This document shows positions 7,140 through 15,204 of a stretch of DNA of 46,037 bases, one piece after another. The notes under the pieces were generated by a model. That model searched no databases. It was not told the DNA's origin and saw nothing but the letters and a program-made list of their open reading frames with translations. Numbering within the stretch: the stretch's first letter is position 1; each line of letters opens with the position of its first letter. The stretch is from CAYFVR01 sp046541515. GTDB taxonomy: Bacteria > Desulfobacterota > Desulfobacteria > Desulfobacterales > Desulfococcaceae. The stretch is from the NCBI GenBank assembly GCA_046541515.1, contig JBKHDD010000019.1, forward strand, positions 1-46,037, read 5' to 3'. The position numbers and the translations under genes were made by a program.

Positions 7140-8888
7140 ATGCGGAAAAAATCGGAAGTGCGGTACCGACTGGATCGCCAGAGCGCCCCTTCGCTGCGCA
7201 ACTGGAAAAAGCCGAGCCCGCCCGAGGCCGAAAAAATGGCTTCCGACGTGACGGTGGACATGGGCTGGGGCCGGCTGATCTTCGGCCAGACCTTCAACGA
7301 CCCCTGCAATTTGGCCCACGCCATCCGGGCCGAACGGGAGCATCGGCGGGACATCGCCTACTACATCCGCGATCCCCACGTGGTGCTTTCCATCGCGCCG
7401 GACGAGCTGTTTCTGGACCCGTCCCACAGCTATCGCTGCCGGAACCACGACTACCGGCCCGACCACCGGCCCCGCCCGGCCTTCCATATCCGGCGGCTGG
7501 TCTCCATCGACGACGCCAAGGCGGTCAACCGGATCTACGCCTCCCGGGGCATGGTCACCTGCAACCCCACCTTCTTGACCGATCGCCACGCCTCCCGGCT
7601 GCGCACCTATTTCGTGGCGGAAACGCCCGACCCGGAGAAGCGGATCATCGGCACCGTAACCGGGATGGATCATGTGGAAGCCTTCGACGACATCGAGGCG
7701 GGGAGCAGCCTCTGGTGCCTGGCGGTGGACCCCCAGGCCAACGTGCCCGGGGTCGGCGAAGCCCTGGTTCGCCGCCTGCTGGAGCACTACTTCACCCGAG
7801 GCCGGGCCTACGTGGATCTCTCGGTGATGCACGACAACACCGAGGCGATCCGCCTCTACGAAAAGCTGGGCTTTCAGCGCGCGCCCATCTTCTGCGTCAA
7901 GCGGAAAAATCCGATCAACGAGCCGCTGTACACCCCGCCACTGCCCGAAGCCGAGCTGAACATCTACGCCGGCATCATCGTGAAGGAGGCCCGGCGACGG
8001 GGCATCGGCGTGGAGGTCGTCGACGCCGAATACGGCTACTTCGCCCTTCGCCACGGCGGGCGGAAGATCGTCTGCAGGGAGTCGTTGTCCGAGCTGACCT
8101 CGGCCGTGGCCATGAGCCGCTGCGACGACAAGCGGGTGACCCACCGGGTGCTGCGGGCCAAGGGGTTGCGCACGCCGAGACAGCACGTCAACGCCCTTCC
8201 GCCCTCGGTTGAGGAGGGCCGCTGGGTGGTGAAGCCGGCCCGGGGCGAACAGGGCGTGGGCATCAGCGTGGACCTGCGCGGCCGGGAGGAGGTGGAGGCG
8301 GCCATGGAAATCGCCCGCCGGGAATGCCGGGACGTGCTGGTGGAGACCTACGTGGAGGGGCGGGATCTGCGGCTGATCGTCATCGACTTCAAGGTGGTGG
8401 CCGCCGCCGTCCGCAAGCCGCCCCGGATCGCCGGGGACGGGATTCACGACATCGCCCAATTGATCGAGAAATACAACCGCCGCCGGGCCGCCGCCACCGA
8501 CGGGGAAAGCCGCGTGCCGGTGGACGACGAGACCCGCCGCTGCCTGGCCCTGGCCGGATACGGCCTGGACACGGTGCTGCCCGCGGGCGAGGAGGTGGAC
8601 GTGCGGAAAACCGCCAACCTCCACACCGGCGGCACCATCCACGACGTGACCGCCGAGCTTCATCCGGATCTGCGGGCCGCCGCGGAAGCGGGCGCCCGGG
8701 CCCTGAACATTCCGGTGGTCGGATTCGACTTCATGGCGCCGGACGTCTCCGGACCCGATTACGTGGTCATCGAAGCCAACGAACGGCCGGGGCTGGCCAA
8801 CCACGAGCCCCAGCCCACGGCCGAACGCTTTATCGACCTGCTGTTTCCCCAAACCGCGACCAGCCCGCCGGCGGCCTGCGAGACCTGA
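7140..8888 (+). CDS. ngg: N-acetylglutaminylglutamine synthetase (GNAT + ATP-grasp)
   Basis: The 582-residue product starts MRKKSEVRYRLDRQSAPSLR. A GNAT acetyltransferase domain occupies roughly residues 110-260, with WCLAVDPQANVPGVGEALVR and the closing NTEAIRLYEKLGFQRAP. An ATP-grasp ligase domain similar to cyanophycin-synthetase modules follows: VTHRVLRAKGLRTPRQ, WVVKPARGEQGVGISVDL, DVLVETYVEGRDLRLIV and VVIEANERPGLANHEPQ. Together these account for acetylation and peptide-bond formation between two glutamines. The frame is open back to 6999, but that part is Arg/Pro-rich. ATG 7140 (preceded by a weak AAAGGGAAAGGG) is preferred, with ATG 7104 as an alternative. The gap from asnO is 216 bases without a terminator that I can see. 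Confidence 0.9.
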   Translation: MRKKSEVRYRLDRQSAPSLRNWKKPSPPEAEKMASDVTVDMGWGRLIFGQTFNDPCNLAHAIRAEREHRRDIAYYIRDPHVVLSIAPDELFLDPSHSYRCRNHDYRPDHRPRPAFHIRRLVSIDDAKAVNRIYASRGMVTCNPTFLTDRHASRLRTYFVAETPDPEKRIIGTVTGMDHVEAFDDIEAGSSLWCLAVDPQANVPGVGEALVRRLLEHYFTRGRAYVDLSVMHDNTEAIRLYEKLGFQRAPIFCVKRKNPINEPLYTPPLPEAELNIYAGIIVKEARRRGIGVEVVDAEYGYFALRHGGRKIVCRESLSELTSAVAMSRCDDKRVTHRVLRAKGLRTPRQHVNALPPSVEEGRWVVKPARGEQGVGISVDLRGREEVEAAMEIARRECRDVLVETYVEGRDLRLIVIDFKVVAAAVRKPPRIAGDGIHDIAQLIEKYNRRRAAATDGESRVPVDDETRRCLALAGYGLDTVLPAGEEVDVRKTANLHTGGTIHDVTAELHPDLRAAAEAGARALNIPVVGFDFMAPDVSGPDYVVIEANERPGLANHEPQPTAERFIDLLFPQTATSPPAACET

Positions 8889-8928
8889 CCCTCCCGCGGC
8901 CCGCGCGGCGCAGAAAGAAATTTGCCGA

Positions 8929-10062
8929 ATGAAACCGTTGCAAATCGACGAATCCTATCTCAAGAGAACCCTGACATCCCTGCTCAACATCCCGAGCCCC
9001 TCTGGCTACACCGACCAGATCGTGCACTACGTGGGCCGGGAGCTGCAGGAACGCAAGATCAAGTTCGACGTGACCCGCCGGGGCGCCATCCGGGCCACGC
9101 TGCCGGGGCGCCAGTCCATGGCCGGGCGCGCCATCGCCGTCCATCTGGACACCTTGGGCGCCATGGTCCGGGAACTCAAGGCCAACGGCCGCCTGGCCAT
9201 CGCCCCCGTGGGCGCCTGGTCCAGCCGGTTCGCCGAGGGCGCCCGGGTCACGGTCTTCACCGAGGAAGGCCCCTACCGGGGCACGGTGCTGCCGCTCAAA
9301 GCCTCGGGCCACACCTTCGCCGACCAAGTGGACACCCAGCCCAACACCTGGGACCAGATCGAAATCCGCGTGGACGAGCGCATTCATCAGCGCAAGGACC
9401 TGATCAACGCCGGATTCAACGTGGGCGATTTCGTGGCCTTCGACGCCACGCCGGAGATCACCGGCAACGGCTTCGTCAACGCCCGTCACCTGGACGACAA
9501 GGCCGGGGTGGCGGTGCTGATGGCGGTGGCCAAGGAGGTGGCCCGAAACGGGCTGGTGCTGCCGGTCTCCTGCCATCTCATCTTCACCATCGCGGAGGAG
9601 GTCGGCTTCGGCGCGTCGGCGGTGCTCTGCGGCGACGTGGCGGAGATGGTGGTCATCGACAACGCCACCGTGGCCCCGGGGCAAAATTCCTGGGAATTCG
9701 GCGTGACCATCGCCATGATGGACGGGGCGGGACCCTTCGACTACCATCTGACCCGCAAAATGATCGACATCTGCCGCGACTACGAAATCGAATACAGCCG
9801 GGACGTCTTCCGCCATTACCGCAGCGATTCGGCCTCGGCCATCGAGGCGGGCAACGACACCCGCACCGCGTTGCTGGGCTTCGGCGTGGACGGCTCCCAC
9901 GGCTACGAGCGGACCCATCTCTCCTCCCTGCAATCGGTGGCCCGGCTCGTGGGGCTGTACCTCCAAAGCCCGCCCATGTTCGATCGGGACAAGGACACGC
10001 TGTCTTCCCTCAACGGGTTTCCCCATCAGCCCGAACGGGACATCATCCAGATCGAAACCTGA
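8929..10062 (+). CDS. NAGGN-operon M42-family peptidase/hydrolase
   Basis: The 377-residue protein is a member of the M42 (glutamyl aminopeptidase/endoglucanase M) family. It shows the metal-ligand segments AIAVHLDTLGAM, ARHLDDKAGVAVL, TIAEEVGFGAS and VIDNATVAPG. It is the third gene of the conserved trio with asnO and ngg, starting 40 bases after ngg, so it probably shares their transcript. Its role has not been clear to me from the literature; turnover of the osmolyte or processing of a precursor are both plausible. No signal peptide is present, so it acts in the cytoplasm. Its TGA at 10060-10062 lies inside the first copy of the 12-base repeat that borders the downstream hairpin element. 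Confidence 0.9.
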   Translation: MKPLQIDESYLKRTLTSLLNIPSPSGYTDQIVHYVGRELQERKIKFDVTRRGAIRATLPGRQSMAGRAIAVHLDTLGAMVRELKANGRLAIAPVGAWSSRFAEGARVTVFTEEGPYRGTVLPLKASGHTFADQVDTQPNTWDQIEIRVDERIHQRKDLINAGFNVGDFVAFDATPEITGNGFVNARHLDDKAGVAVLMAVAKEVARNGLVLPVSCHLIFTIAEEVGFGASAVLCGDVAEMVVIDNATVAPGQNSWEFGVTIAMMDGAGPFDYHLTRKMIDICRDYEIEYSRDVFRHYRSDSASAIEAGNDTRTALLGFGVDGSHGYERTHLSSLQSVARLVGLYLQSPPMFDRDKDTLSSLNGFPHQPERDIIQIET

Positions 10063-10178
10063 TCGAAACCCAATGCCGTTCGGGTTGGGAATTCCCATTG
10101 GCGAAGGCGTCGGATTCCCGGCGGGCGAATGCAATTCGCCCCCCACCCCTTCGTCCAACGGCATTGGGTCCAAACCGA
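10063..10178. repeat. MITE/REP-like hairpin element flanked by 12-base direct repeats
   Basis: The direct repeats ATCGAAACCTGA at 10051-10062 and 10179-10190 flank this stretch like a target-site duplication. Inside, CCCAATGCCGTT (10069-10080) is the exact inverse of AACGGCATTGGG (10157-10168). A further inner pair, TTGGCGAAGG with CCTTCGTCCAA, nests within it. A core palindrome, GGGCGAAT-GCA-ATTCGCCC, is at 10123-10141. The whole can fold into one long imperfect hairpin and has no coding capacity. It is consistent with a small non-autonomous mobile element inserted between the M42 gene and gspC, but it may also act as a terminator for the trio. Confidence 0.65.
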
Positions 10179-10211
10179 ATCGAAACCTGAACCGTTTTTC
10201 GAGGTGATTCC

Positions 10212-11117
10212 ATGCCGTTCTTCGGCTCCCTGGCGTTTTTCCAGCGCACGGCGGCCTCCCTGATTTCCCTGGCGGGCCTTACCGCGGCCGTGTACCTGGG
10301 CGTGGGCGCGTTTTACAAAATCGTGACGGCCCGCATGACCGCCTCGGCCCGCCCCGTCCCGGCGGCCGCCGCGGCCCCGGCGGACGCGGAAAGCGATCGG
10401 TTCCGGCCGCTGGATCATTACGAACCCATCGTGGACCGCGACCTCTTTCGCACCGCCGCCAACACCGCGCCGCCCGAGCCCAAGCCGGAACCCGAACCGC
10501 CGAAATCCCTTGACGAGCTAAAGCAAAGCGATTTAGAATTGCAACTTTACGGGACCGTGATCGGCGACCCGAAGATTTCTTACGCCGTGATCCGCGACCT
10601 GAAGGCGCGCCAACAGGAACTGTTCCGCGTGGGCGACACGATCCGCGACGCCACCATTCAGCGGATTCTCCGGAACAAAATCGTGTTGCGGCGCAACGGC
10701 GAGCGGGAAGTGCTGCAACTGGCCGACCGAGGCGCCCCACGACGCCGGCCGGTTGCCAGACGGCCCGTCGCCCGGAGCGGGGGCGCCCAGGCGACCACCC
10801 AGCGCATCGCCGTCTCCCGAGCCCGGGTGAACCAAGCCATGAACAACCTGGGCGGCCTGATGAAACAGGCCCGGATCCGGCCCCATTTCCGGAACGGCAA
10901 GCCCGACGGGCTCACGTTGAGCCGCATTCGGCGCGGGTCGATCTTCGGCCAACTGGGGCTGCGCAGCGGCGACATCATCCAGGGCGTCAACGGCCAGCCG
11001 GTGCGGACGGTGGACGACGCGCTGTCCTTTTATCAGGGGCTGAAATCCTCGGACCAGGTTTCCCTGGAAATCCGCCGCCGCGGCCAAACCCGCGGCATCG
11101 AATACAACATTCGGTAG
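10212..11117 (+). CDS. gspC: GspC-like type II secretion inner-membrane protein with PDZ domain
   Basis: The 301-residue protein has a short cytoplasmic N-terminus and one membrane segment at about residues 14-35 (ASLISLAGLTAAVYLGVGAF). A Pro/Glu-rich linker follows. Next is the homology region (about 75-175) that contains the IVDRDLFRT motif, LYGTVIGDPKISYAVIRD and RNKIVLRRNGEREVLQL. The C-terminal PDZ domain spans about 205-300, with SIFGQLGLRSGDIIQGVNG and the VSLEIRRRG strand. GspC links the outer-membrane secretin to the inner-membrane platform and helps to select substrates. No other gsp gene is adjacent, which is unusual since gspC normally precedes gspD. The start has GAGGTG spaced 5 bases. 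The direct-repeat copy ATCGAAACCTGA lies just upstream. Confidence 0.85.
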   Translation: MPFFGSLAFFQRTAASLISLAGLTAAVYLGVGAFYKIVTARMTASARPVPAAAAAPADAESDRFRPLDHYEPIVDRDLFRTAANTAPPEPKPEPEPPKSLDELKQSDLELQLYGTVIGDPKISYAVIRDLKARQQELFRVGDTIRDATIQRILRNKIVLRRNGEREVLQLADRGAPRRRPVARRPVARSGGAQATTQRIAVSRARVNQAMNNLGGLMKQARIRPHFRNGKPDGLTLSRIRRGSIFGQLGLRSGDIIQGVNGQPVRTVDDALSFYQGLKSSDQVSLEIRRRGQTRGIEYNIR

Positions 11118-11245
11118 CGGATTCGCCAATTTCCTGACCAAACCACCCGGCCCCAAGATTCGGCGCAAGATTCGGCCCAATATTCGAATAGACACCTGCA
11201 CGGGGGACGCCCCGACGCCCCCTTCCCGGAAGGAGACAGGCAACC

Positions 11246-11725
11246 ATGCGGAAAAGTTCCCGTCCGACGACGGATGCCGGCCGCGCCGCGCCGACGCTCG
11301 CCCTGCTCGGGGCGCTCCTGCTCGCGCTCGTCGCCGCCGCTCCCGCCGCCGCCGCCGACCGCGTGTCGGTGGATGTATCGGTGGCCAACGTGCGATCCGG
11401 CCCGGGAACCGGAAACCAGGTGCTTTGGAAGGTGGAAAAATATCATCCGCTGGAAGTGATTCAACGTTCCGGAGAGTGGATCGAGTTCCGGGACTACGAG
11501 GGCGACCGGGCCTGGATTTACGCCCCGCTGGTCGGCGAAACCGACGCGGTCATCGTTCGGCGGAACAATTGCAACGTCCGTACCGGTCCGGGCACCGACA
11601 ACCCCGTTCAGTTCGTGGCGGAACGGGGGGTGCCCTTTCGGGCGATGGAACGAAATGGCAACTGGATTCGCATCCGGCATGCCGACGGGGACGAGGGCTG
11701 GATTCACGAGTCGCTGGTCTGGTAG
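11246..11725 (+). CDS. Secreted protein with two SH3b (SH3-like) domains
   Basis: The 159-residue protein has a basic start, a hydrophobic Ala/Leu-rich signal segment at about residues 17-36 and a likely cleavage near AAAADR. Two bacterial SH3 repeats follow. The first (about 40-95) contains NVRSGPGTGNQVLWKV and GEWIEFRDYEGDRAWI. The second (about 102-158) contains CNVRTGPGTDNPVQFVAER and NWIRIRHADGDEGWIHESL. The 'NVRxGPGT' plus Trp-rich pattern is diagnostic. Such domains bind cell-wall or periplasmic ligands. The start has AAGGAGA well placed. The upstream spacer at 11155-11200 carries short tandem AAGATTCGG units. The function is not further defined; it may form an operon with gspC and the FKBP. 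Confidence 0.85.
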   Translation: MRKSSRPTTDAGRAAPTLALLGALLLALVAAAPAAAADRVSVDVSVANVRSGPGTGNQVLWKVEKYHPLEVIQRSGEWIEFRDYEGDRAWIYAPLVGETDAVIVRRNNCNVRTGPGTDNPVQFVAERGVPFRAMERNGNWIRIRHADGDEGWIHESLVW

Positions 11726-11787
11726 ACCGACCGGACCGGACCGTTCGGACCTCGTCCCACAACCCAGTAACGGAGGCTTTTACCCTT

Positions 11788-12282
11788 ATGGAAGATCAAC
11801 AGCTCAACTCGGGCGACCTTGCCAAAATCGAATTCATTATCCGTCTCAAGGACGGCACTCAATTTAGCGTGTCCAAAGGCCGGCAGTCCATGGAGTTCAC
11901 CGTGGGCGAAGACAACGGTCTGCCCAAGGAATTCGAGGAAGGGCTGCTGGGCATGACGCCCAAGGAGACCCGCATGGTGGCCATTCCCACCGAAACGGCG
12001 TTCGGCCCCAAACGGAATGAATTTCTGCGCAGCTTCGACAAAACGGACATCCCCGAAGGCAAATTGAACTTGACCGGCAACACCGTGCTGGTGAAACGGG
12101 CCAACGGAAAATTCGTGTCCACGGTGGTCACCGGCGTGGACCCCAATCGGGTCACCGTGGACGCCGAAGGCATATTCGAGGGCAAGGAAATGGTCGCGGA
12201 CGTGACCCTGGTGCGCATCGGGCCCGAGGTGGAAGAGGAGCCCGAAGCCAAAGTCGAGGAGACGTCGGAAGCCGAATCCTGA
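11788..12282 (+). CDS. SlyD-like FKBP-type peptidyl-prolyl isomerase
   Basis: The 164-residue protein matches the SlyD branch of FKBPs. The first FKBP segment is GDLAKIEFIIRLKDGTQF and MEFTVGEDNGLPKEFEEGLL. The region around PKETRMVAIPTETAFGPK is the usual transition into the inserted chaperone (IF) domain. The chain returns to the FKBP fold at VTVDAEGIFEGKEMVADVTL. There is no His-rich metal-binding tail; the C-terminus is Glu/Ala-rich. It has no signal peptide and is therefore probably cytoplasmic, assisting folding. ATG 11788 follows GGAGG by 11 bases, and the upstream in-frame sequence is not conserved-looking. A strong bidirectional terminator follows. Confidence 0.82.
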   Translation: MEDQQLNSGDLAKIEFIIRLKDGTQFSVSKGRQSMEFTVGEDNGLPKEFEEGLLGMTPKETRMVAIPTETAFGPKRNEFLRSFDKTDIPEGKLNLTGNTVLVKRANGKFVSTVVTGVDPNRVTVDAEGIFEGKEMVADVTLVRIGPEVEEEPEAKVEETSEAES

Positions 12283-12344
12283 TTCCCGACAACCGTTCCA
12301 TATAATTTTGCGCCCGGCGGGTCAGTTGTCGGGGCCTCGGGCGT

Positions 12345-12391
12345 AAAAAAATCCCCCTGCTTCCGGCTCCGGAAGCAGGGGGATTTTTTTT
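12345..12391. terminator. Bidirectional intrinsic terminator
   Basis: A perfect 16-base stem (ATCCCCCTGCTTCCGG with its complement) has a tiny loop, with A-run before and T-run after. It can therefore end transcription from the FKBP gene on the plus strand and from the convergent universal stress gene on the minus strand. Confidence 0.9.
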
Positions 12392-12421
12392 GGGTTTGAA
12401 AGCCGGCGGCCGGACCGGAAA

Positions 12422-12964
12422 TCAGCTTCGGGCGGCCTGGTCCTCCGGCAAATGCACCACCAGCACCGGCCGCTTGGAGCGGCGGAGCACCCGCTGGGCG
12501 GTGCCGCCCATAATGGCGCCGGCCAGCCCGCCGTGTCCGTAGGAGCCCATGACGATCAAGTCGCAGCCTCGCTCCTCGGCGGTTTTTACGATTTCGTCCA
12601 CCGGCTTCCCCCGGGCCACGATGGTTTCGTCCATCACCACCTCGTGCTCGCCGACATTGTTCCGCGCCTGGCTGGTGAAAAGATCCAGCACTTCCCGGAT
12701 GGCCACGTTGTCCCGCTTTTTCCCGATCAGGGCGGAGCGGGCCTCGTTTTCGTTGCGTTTCCGAATTTCATTCCATTTTTCCTCCCCCACGTAGCCGGCG
12801 ATGCCGGCGTCCATGTCGGGATCGTCCGCCAGCACATGGAGAATGTCCAGCTTGGCGCCGTAGGCGTTGGCCAGGCTGAAGGCGTAGGCCAGCGCGTAGC
12901 GGGCGCTGTCGGACAGGTCGGTGGCGTAGAGAATCCGCTTGATGTTCACTTCGGGCAGTATCAT
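12422..12964 (-). CDS. Universal stress protein (UspA family)
   Basis: The 180-residue protein begins with the strand NIKRILYATDLSDSARYALA typical of Usp proteins. It ends with the nucleotide-binding motif GSYGHGGLAGAIMGGTAQRV followed by RRSKRPVLVVHLP. This is the G-2X-G-9X-G(S/T) pattern of the ATP-binding branch. The middle section (about 55-100) is charged and somewhat longer than in minimal Usp proteins. ATG 12964 has AGGAGG six bases upstream; the open frame before it is Arg-rich and is not used. It lies downstream of, and on the same strand as, the TAXI TRAP permease (134-base gap). Small Usp genes often accompany TRAP transporters, so a shared transcript is possible. Confidence 0.9.
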   Translation of the reverse strand: MILPEVNIKRILYATDLSDSARYALAYAFSLANAYGAKLDILHVLADDPDMDAGIAGYVGEEKWNEIRKRNENEARSALIGKKRDNVAIREVLDLFTSQARNNVGEHEVVMDETIVARGKPVDEIVKTAEERGCDLIVMGSYGHGGLAGAIMGGTAQRVLRRSKRPVLVVHLPEDQAARS

Positions 12965-13098
12965 CGATTTCCTCCTGGTCGCGACCGGATCCCGTTCCCG
13001 GCGGCCGTTCCGCGAACGAATCGCGGGCCTCCATTTCATTTTTTCCCAACGCCGCCGGAAAAAGGCGGCCTATGCCATGACGCGGAAAGAACCGGAAC

Positions 13099-15072
13099 TC
13101 AGGCGGTCGCCTTCCGAAACGCGTTTCGCAGGTTATTGATCCAGATGCCGCTCAGCAAATAGCTGTAAAAATAGGTTCCGATGATGATCAGCACGAAGGC
13201 CTTGGTGATGTCCATGGGCGTGCCGTCCAGGGAAAAGCCCGGCACGTAGCCGAACAGGAACGGCCCCAGATAGAGGAACTTGGCGAATTTGAAGGCCGAA
13301 AACGCAGTCTTCCACATATTGGCCCCGGCGATGGTCGCCCCGGCGAAGGCGGCGATGCAGACCGGCGGCGTGATGTTGGAATCCTGACTGAGCCAGTAGA
13401 CGATCATGTGGGCCGCAATTTGGTTGACGCCCAGGTAGGTCAGCGCCGGGACCGCCACCACGGCGGTGATCAGGTAGGCGGCCGTCACCGGGACGCCCAT
13501 CCCCAGCACCAGGGAGGCCAGGGCCACGAGCAGAATGGTGAGAACGAGGGAGCCGCCGGCCAGCTCGATGACGATGTCGGCAAAGGTCAGCACCAACCCG
13601 CTGTAGGTGAGCACGCCGATGATGATGCCGATGACGCCCACGGTGGCGCCGATCTTGAGGCTGGACTCGGTCCCGGCGCGGCAGGCGTCCACGAACCGGG
13701 TCAGCTCCTGGCGCGTTTCCTCCCGGGGATCCCTCCGAAACCAGTTTACCGCCAGGGTGGCGATGAAACCGATGGTGATCAGGTTGCTTCGGTTCAGATA
13801 TTCCCGGATGTCCTGGACCGTGGTTTTCTCCAGCCAGCCCCAGCCGCCAAATTTATTGGCGAGGATCAGCAGGAGGCCGCCCAACATGGCCACGCCCATG
13901 ATGATGGCCAGGCTCGGGTCGATGCGGGTCTCCTTCTCTTTGAAACTGACGGCGATGCAGGTTGCCAATCCCAAAATGGCGGCATAGCCCGGGGAATAGC
14001 CGGCCAGCATAAAAATGGTGATGATGACCAGCGGCAGAATGTAGACCCATTCTTTGCGCAAAATGTCCAGCGGGTCCAAGCCCGACTTTTGGCCGACCAC
14101 GTTGTTCTTTTTGGCTTCGTAGTGAACCATCACGAACACGCTGAAAAAATACATCAGCGCCGGGAAAATGGCCACCAGCATAATGCGGGAATAGGGCAGG
14201 CCGGTCAGCTCCGCCATGATGAAGCCGCCCGCGCCCATGATGGGCGGCATGAACATCCCGCCGATGGAGGCCGCGGGCTCGATGCCGCCGGCGATGTGGG
14301 GCTTGAACCCGGCCCGTTTCATCATCGGAATGGTGAAGGTCCCGGTGGAGACGGTGTTGGCGATGGCGCTGCCGGAAATGGAGCCGAACAGGCCGCTGGC
14401 GATGACCGACACCTTGCCCGGCCCGCCGATCTTGTGACCCACCGCCGCCAGCGGAAAGTCGATGAAGAATTTTTGGGCCCCGCATTTTTCCAGAAACGCG
14501 CCGAAGAGAACGAACAGCACCACGTAGGTGGCCAAGACGTTGGCCATGATGCCGAAGACGCCGTCGCTGCGGTAAAAAATGCTGTTGCACAAATCGGGGA
14601 AAGTCGCCCCGGCATGGGCGAAGAGTTCGGGCATTTGCGGCCCGTATACGCCATACAGCAAGATCAACACGCCGATGACCACGAAAACGGCGCCCACCAC
14701 CCGGCGGGCCAGCTCGATGCCGATGAGCACGCCGACCATGGCCATGGCCGTGTCCAGCGGCGTTTCCGCGCCCACCCGGTAGTTGATCACCTCGAAATTG
14801 ACGATCCAATAGCCGACGGTGACGATGGACAGCAAGATGAGCAGGTAATCGATGGTTCGGCGGACGAAATAGGGAAGCTGAATGGGCAGCTTGGTTGGAT
14901 TTTGGGTCTGGTAAAGCAAAAAAATCAGAACGTAGGTGACGATGACGTAGATGCCGCGGTGATACTGGGTGGAGGCCGGCTCGATGACGGCCGAGTAGGA
15001 ATAGAACAACACCAGAAACACCGACAAAATGTCGAAGAGTTTCCGTTCAAAAGGTTTGAGTTTCTTGTACAC
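13099..15072 (-). CDS. TRAP transporter permease, fused 4TM/12TM subunits (TAXI type)
   Basis: The 657-residue protein is hydrophobic almost throughout, with first membrane segments at FDILSVFLVLFYSYSAVI and IYVIVTYVLIFLLYQ. It has the long DctM-type core with conserved stretches GLFGSISGSAIANTVSTGTF, GGIEPAASIGGMFMPPIMGA and LGMGVPVTAAYLITAVVAVP. This is the fused small plus large permease typical of TAXI-type TRAP systems, taking up organic anions with a sodium gradient. The start is GTG 15072, preceded by GAGAGGGA. It is the partner of the TAXI receptor just upstream on the same strand. The substrate is unknown. Confidence 0.92.
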   Translation of the reverse strand: MYKKLKPFERKLFDILSVFLVLFYSYSAVIEPASTQYHRGIYVIVTYVLIFLLYQTQNPTKLPIQLPYFVRRTIDYLLILLSIVTVGYWIVNFEVINYRVGAETPLDTAMAMVGVLIGIELARRVVGAVFVVIGVLILLYGVYGPQMPELFAHAGATFPDLCNSIFYRSDGVFGIMANVLATYVVLFVLFGAFLEKCGAQKFFIDFPLAAVGHKIGGPGKVSVIASGLFGSISGSAIANTVSTGTFTIPMMKRAGFKPHIAGGIEPAASIGGMFMPPIMGAGGFIMAELTGLPYSRIMLVAIFPALMYFFSVFVMVHYEAKKNNVVGQKSGLDPLDILRKEWVYILPLVIITIFMLAGYSPGYAAILGLATCIAVSFKEKETRIDPSLAIIMGVAMLGGLLLILANKFGGWGWLEKTTVQDIREYLNRSNLITIGFIATLAVNWFRRDPREETRQELTRFVDACRAGTESSLKIGATVGVIGIIIGVLTYSGLVLTFADIVIELAGGSLVLTILLVALASLVLGMGVPVTAAYLITAVVAVPALTYLGVNQIAAHMIVYWLSQDSNITPPVCIAAFAGATIAGANMWKTAFSAFKFAKFLYLGPFLFGYVPGFSLDGTPMDITKAFVLIIIGTYFYSYLLSGIWINNLRNAFRKATA

Positions 15073-15103
15073 GTCGATTCCCTCTCGTGGGCAGCAGGGT
15101 AAA

Positions 15104-15163
15104 GGTCATGGGCAATAGGCCATGGGCGGCGCCATGGCGGCCCCATTGCCCATGCCTATTCCC
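15104..15163. repeat. Intercistronic palindrome between TAXI receptor and permease
   Basis: CATGGGCAAT (15107-15116) is inverted as ATTGCCCATG (15145-15154), around a GC-rich centre with further CCATGG/GGCGCC palindromes. GGCAATAGG also has a partner in CCTATT further out. In the receptor-permease transcript this forms a large stem-loop without a T-run. It could protect the receptor mRNA or damp permease expression. Confidence 0.5.
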
Positions 15164-15204
15164 TGTCTCCCGATGTCACGCGGTTTCGGGAGGCCCGACA
15201 CGAC

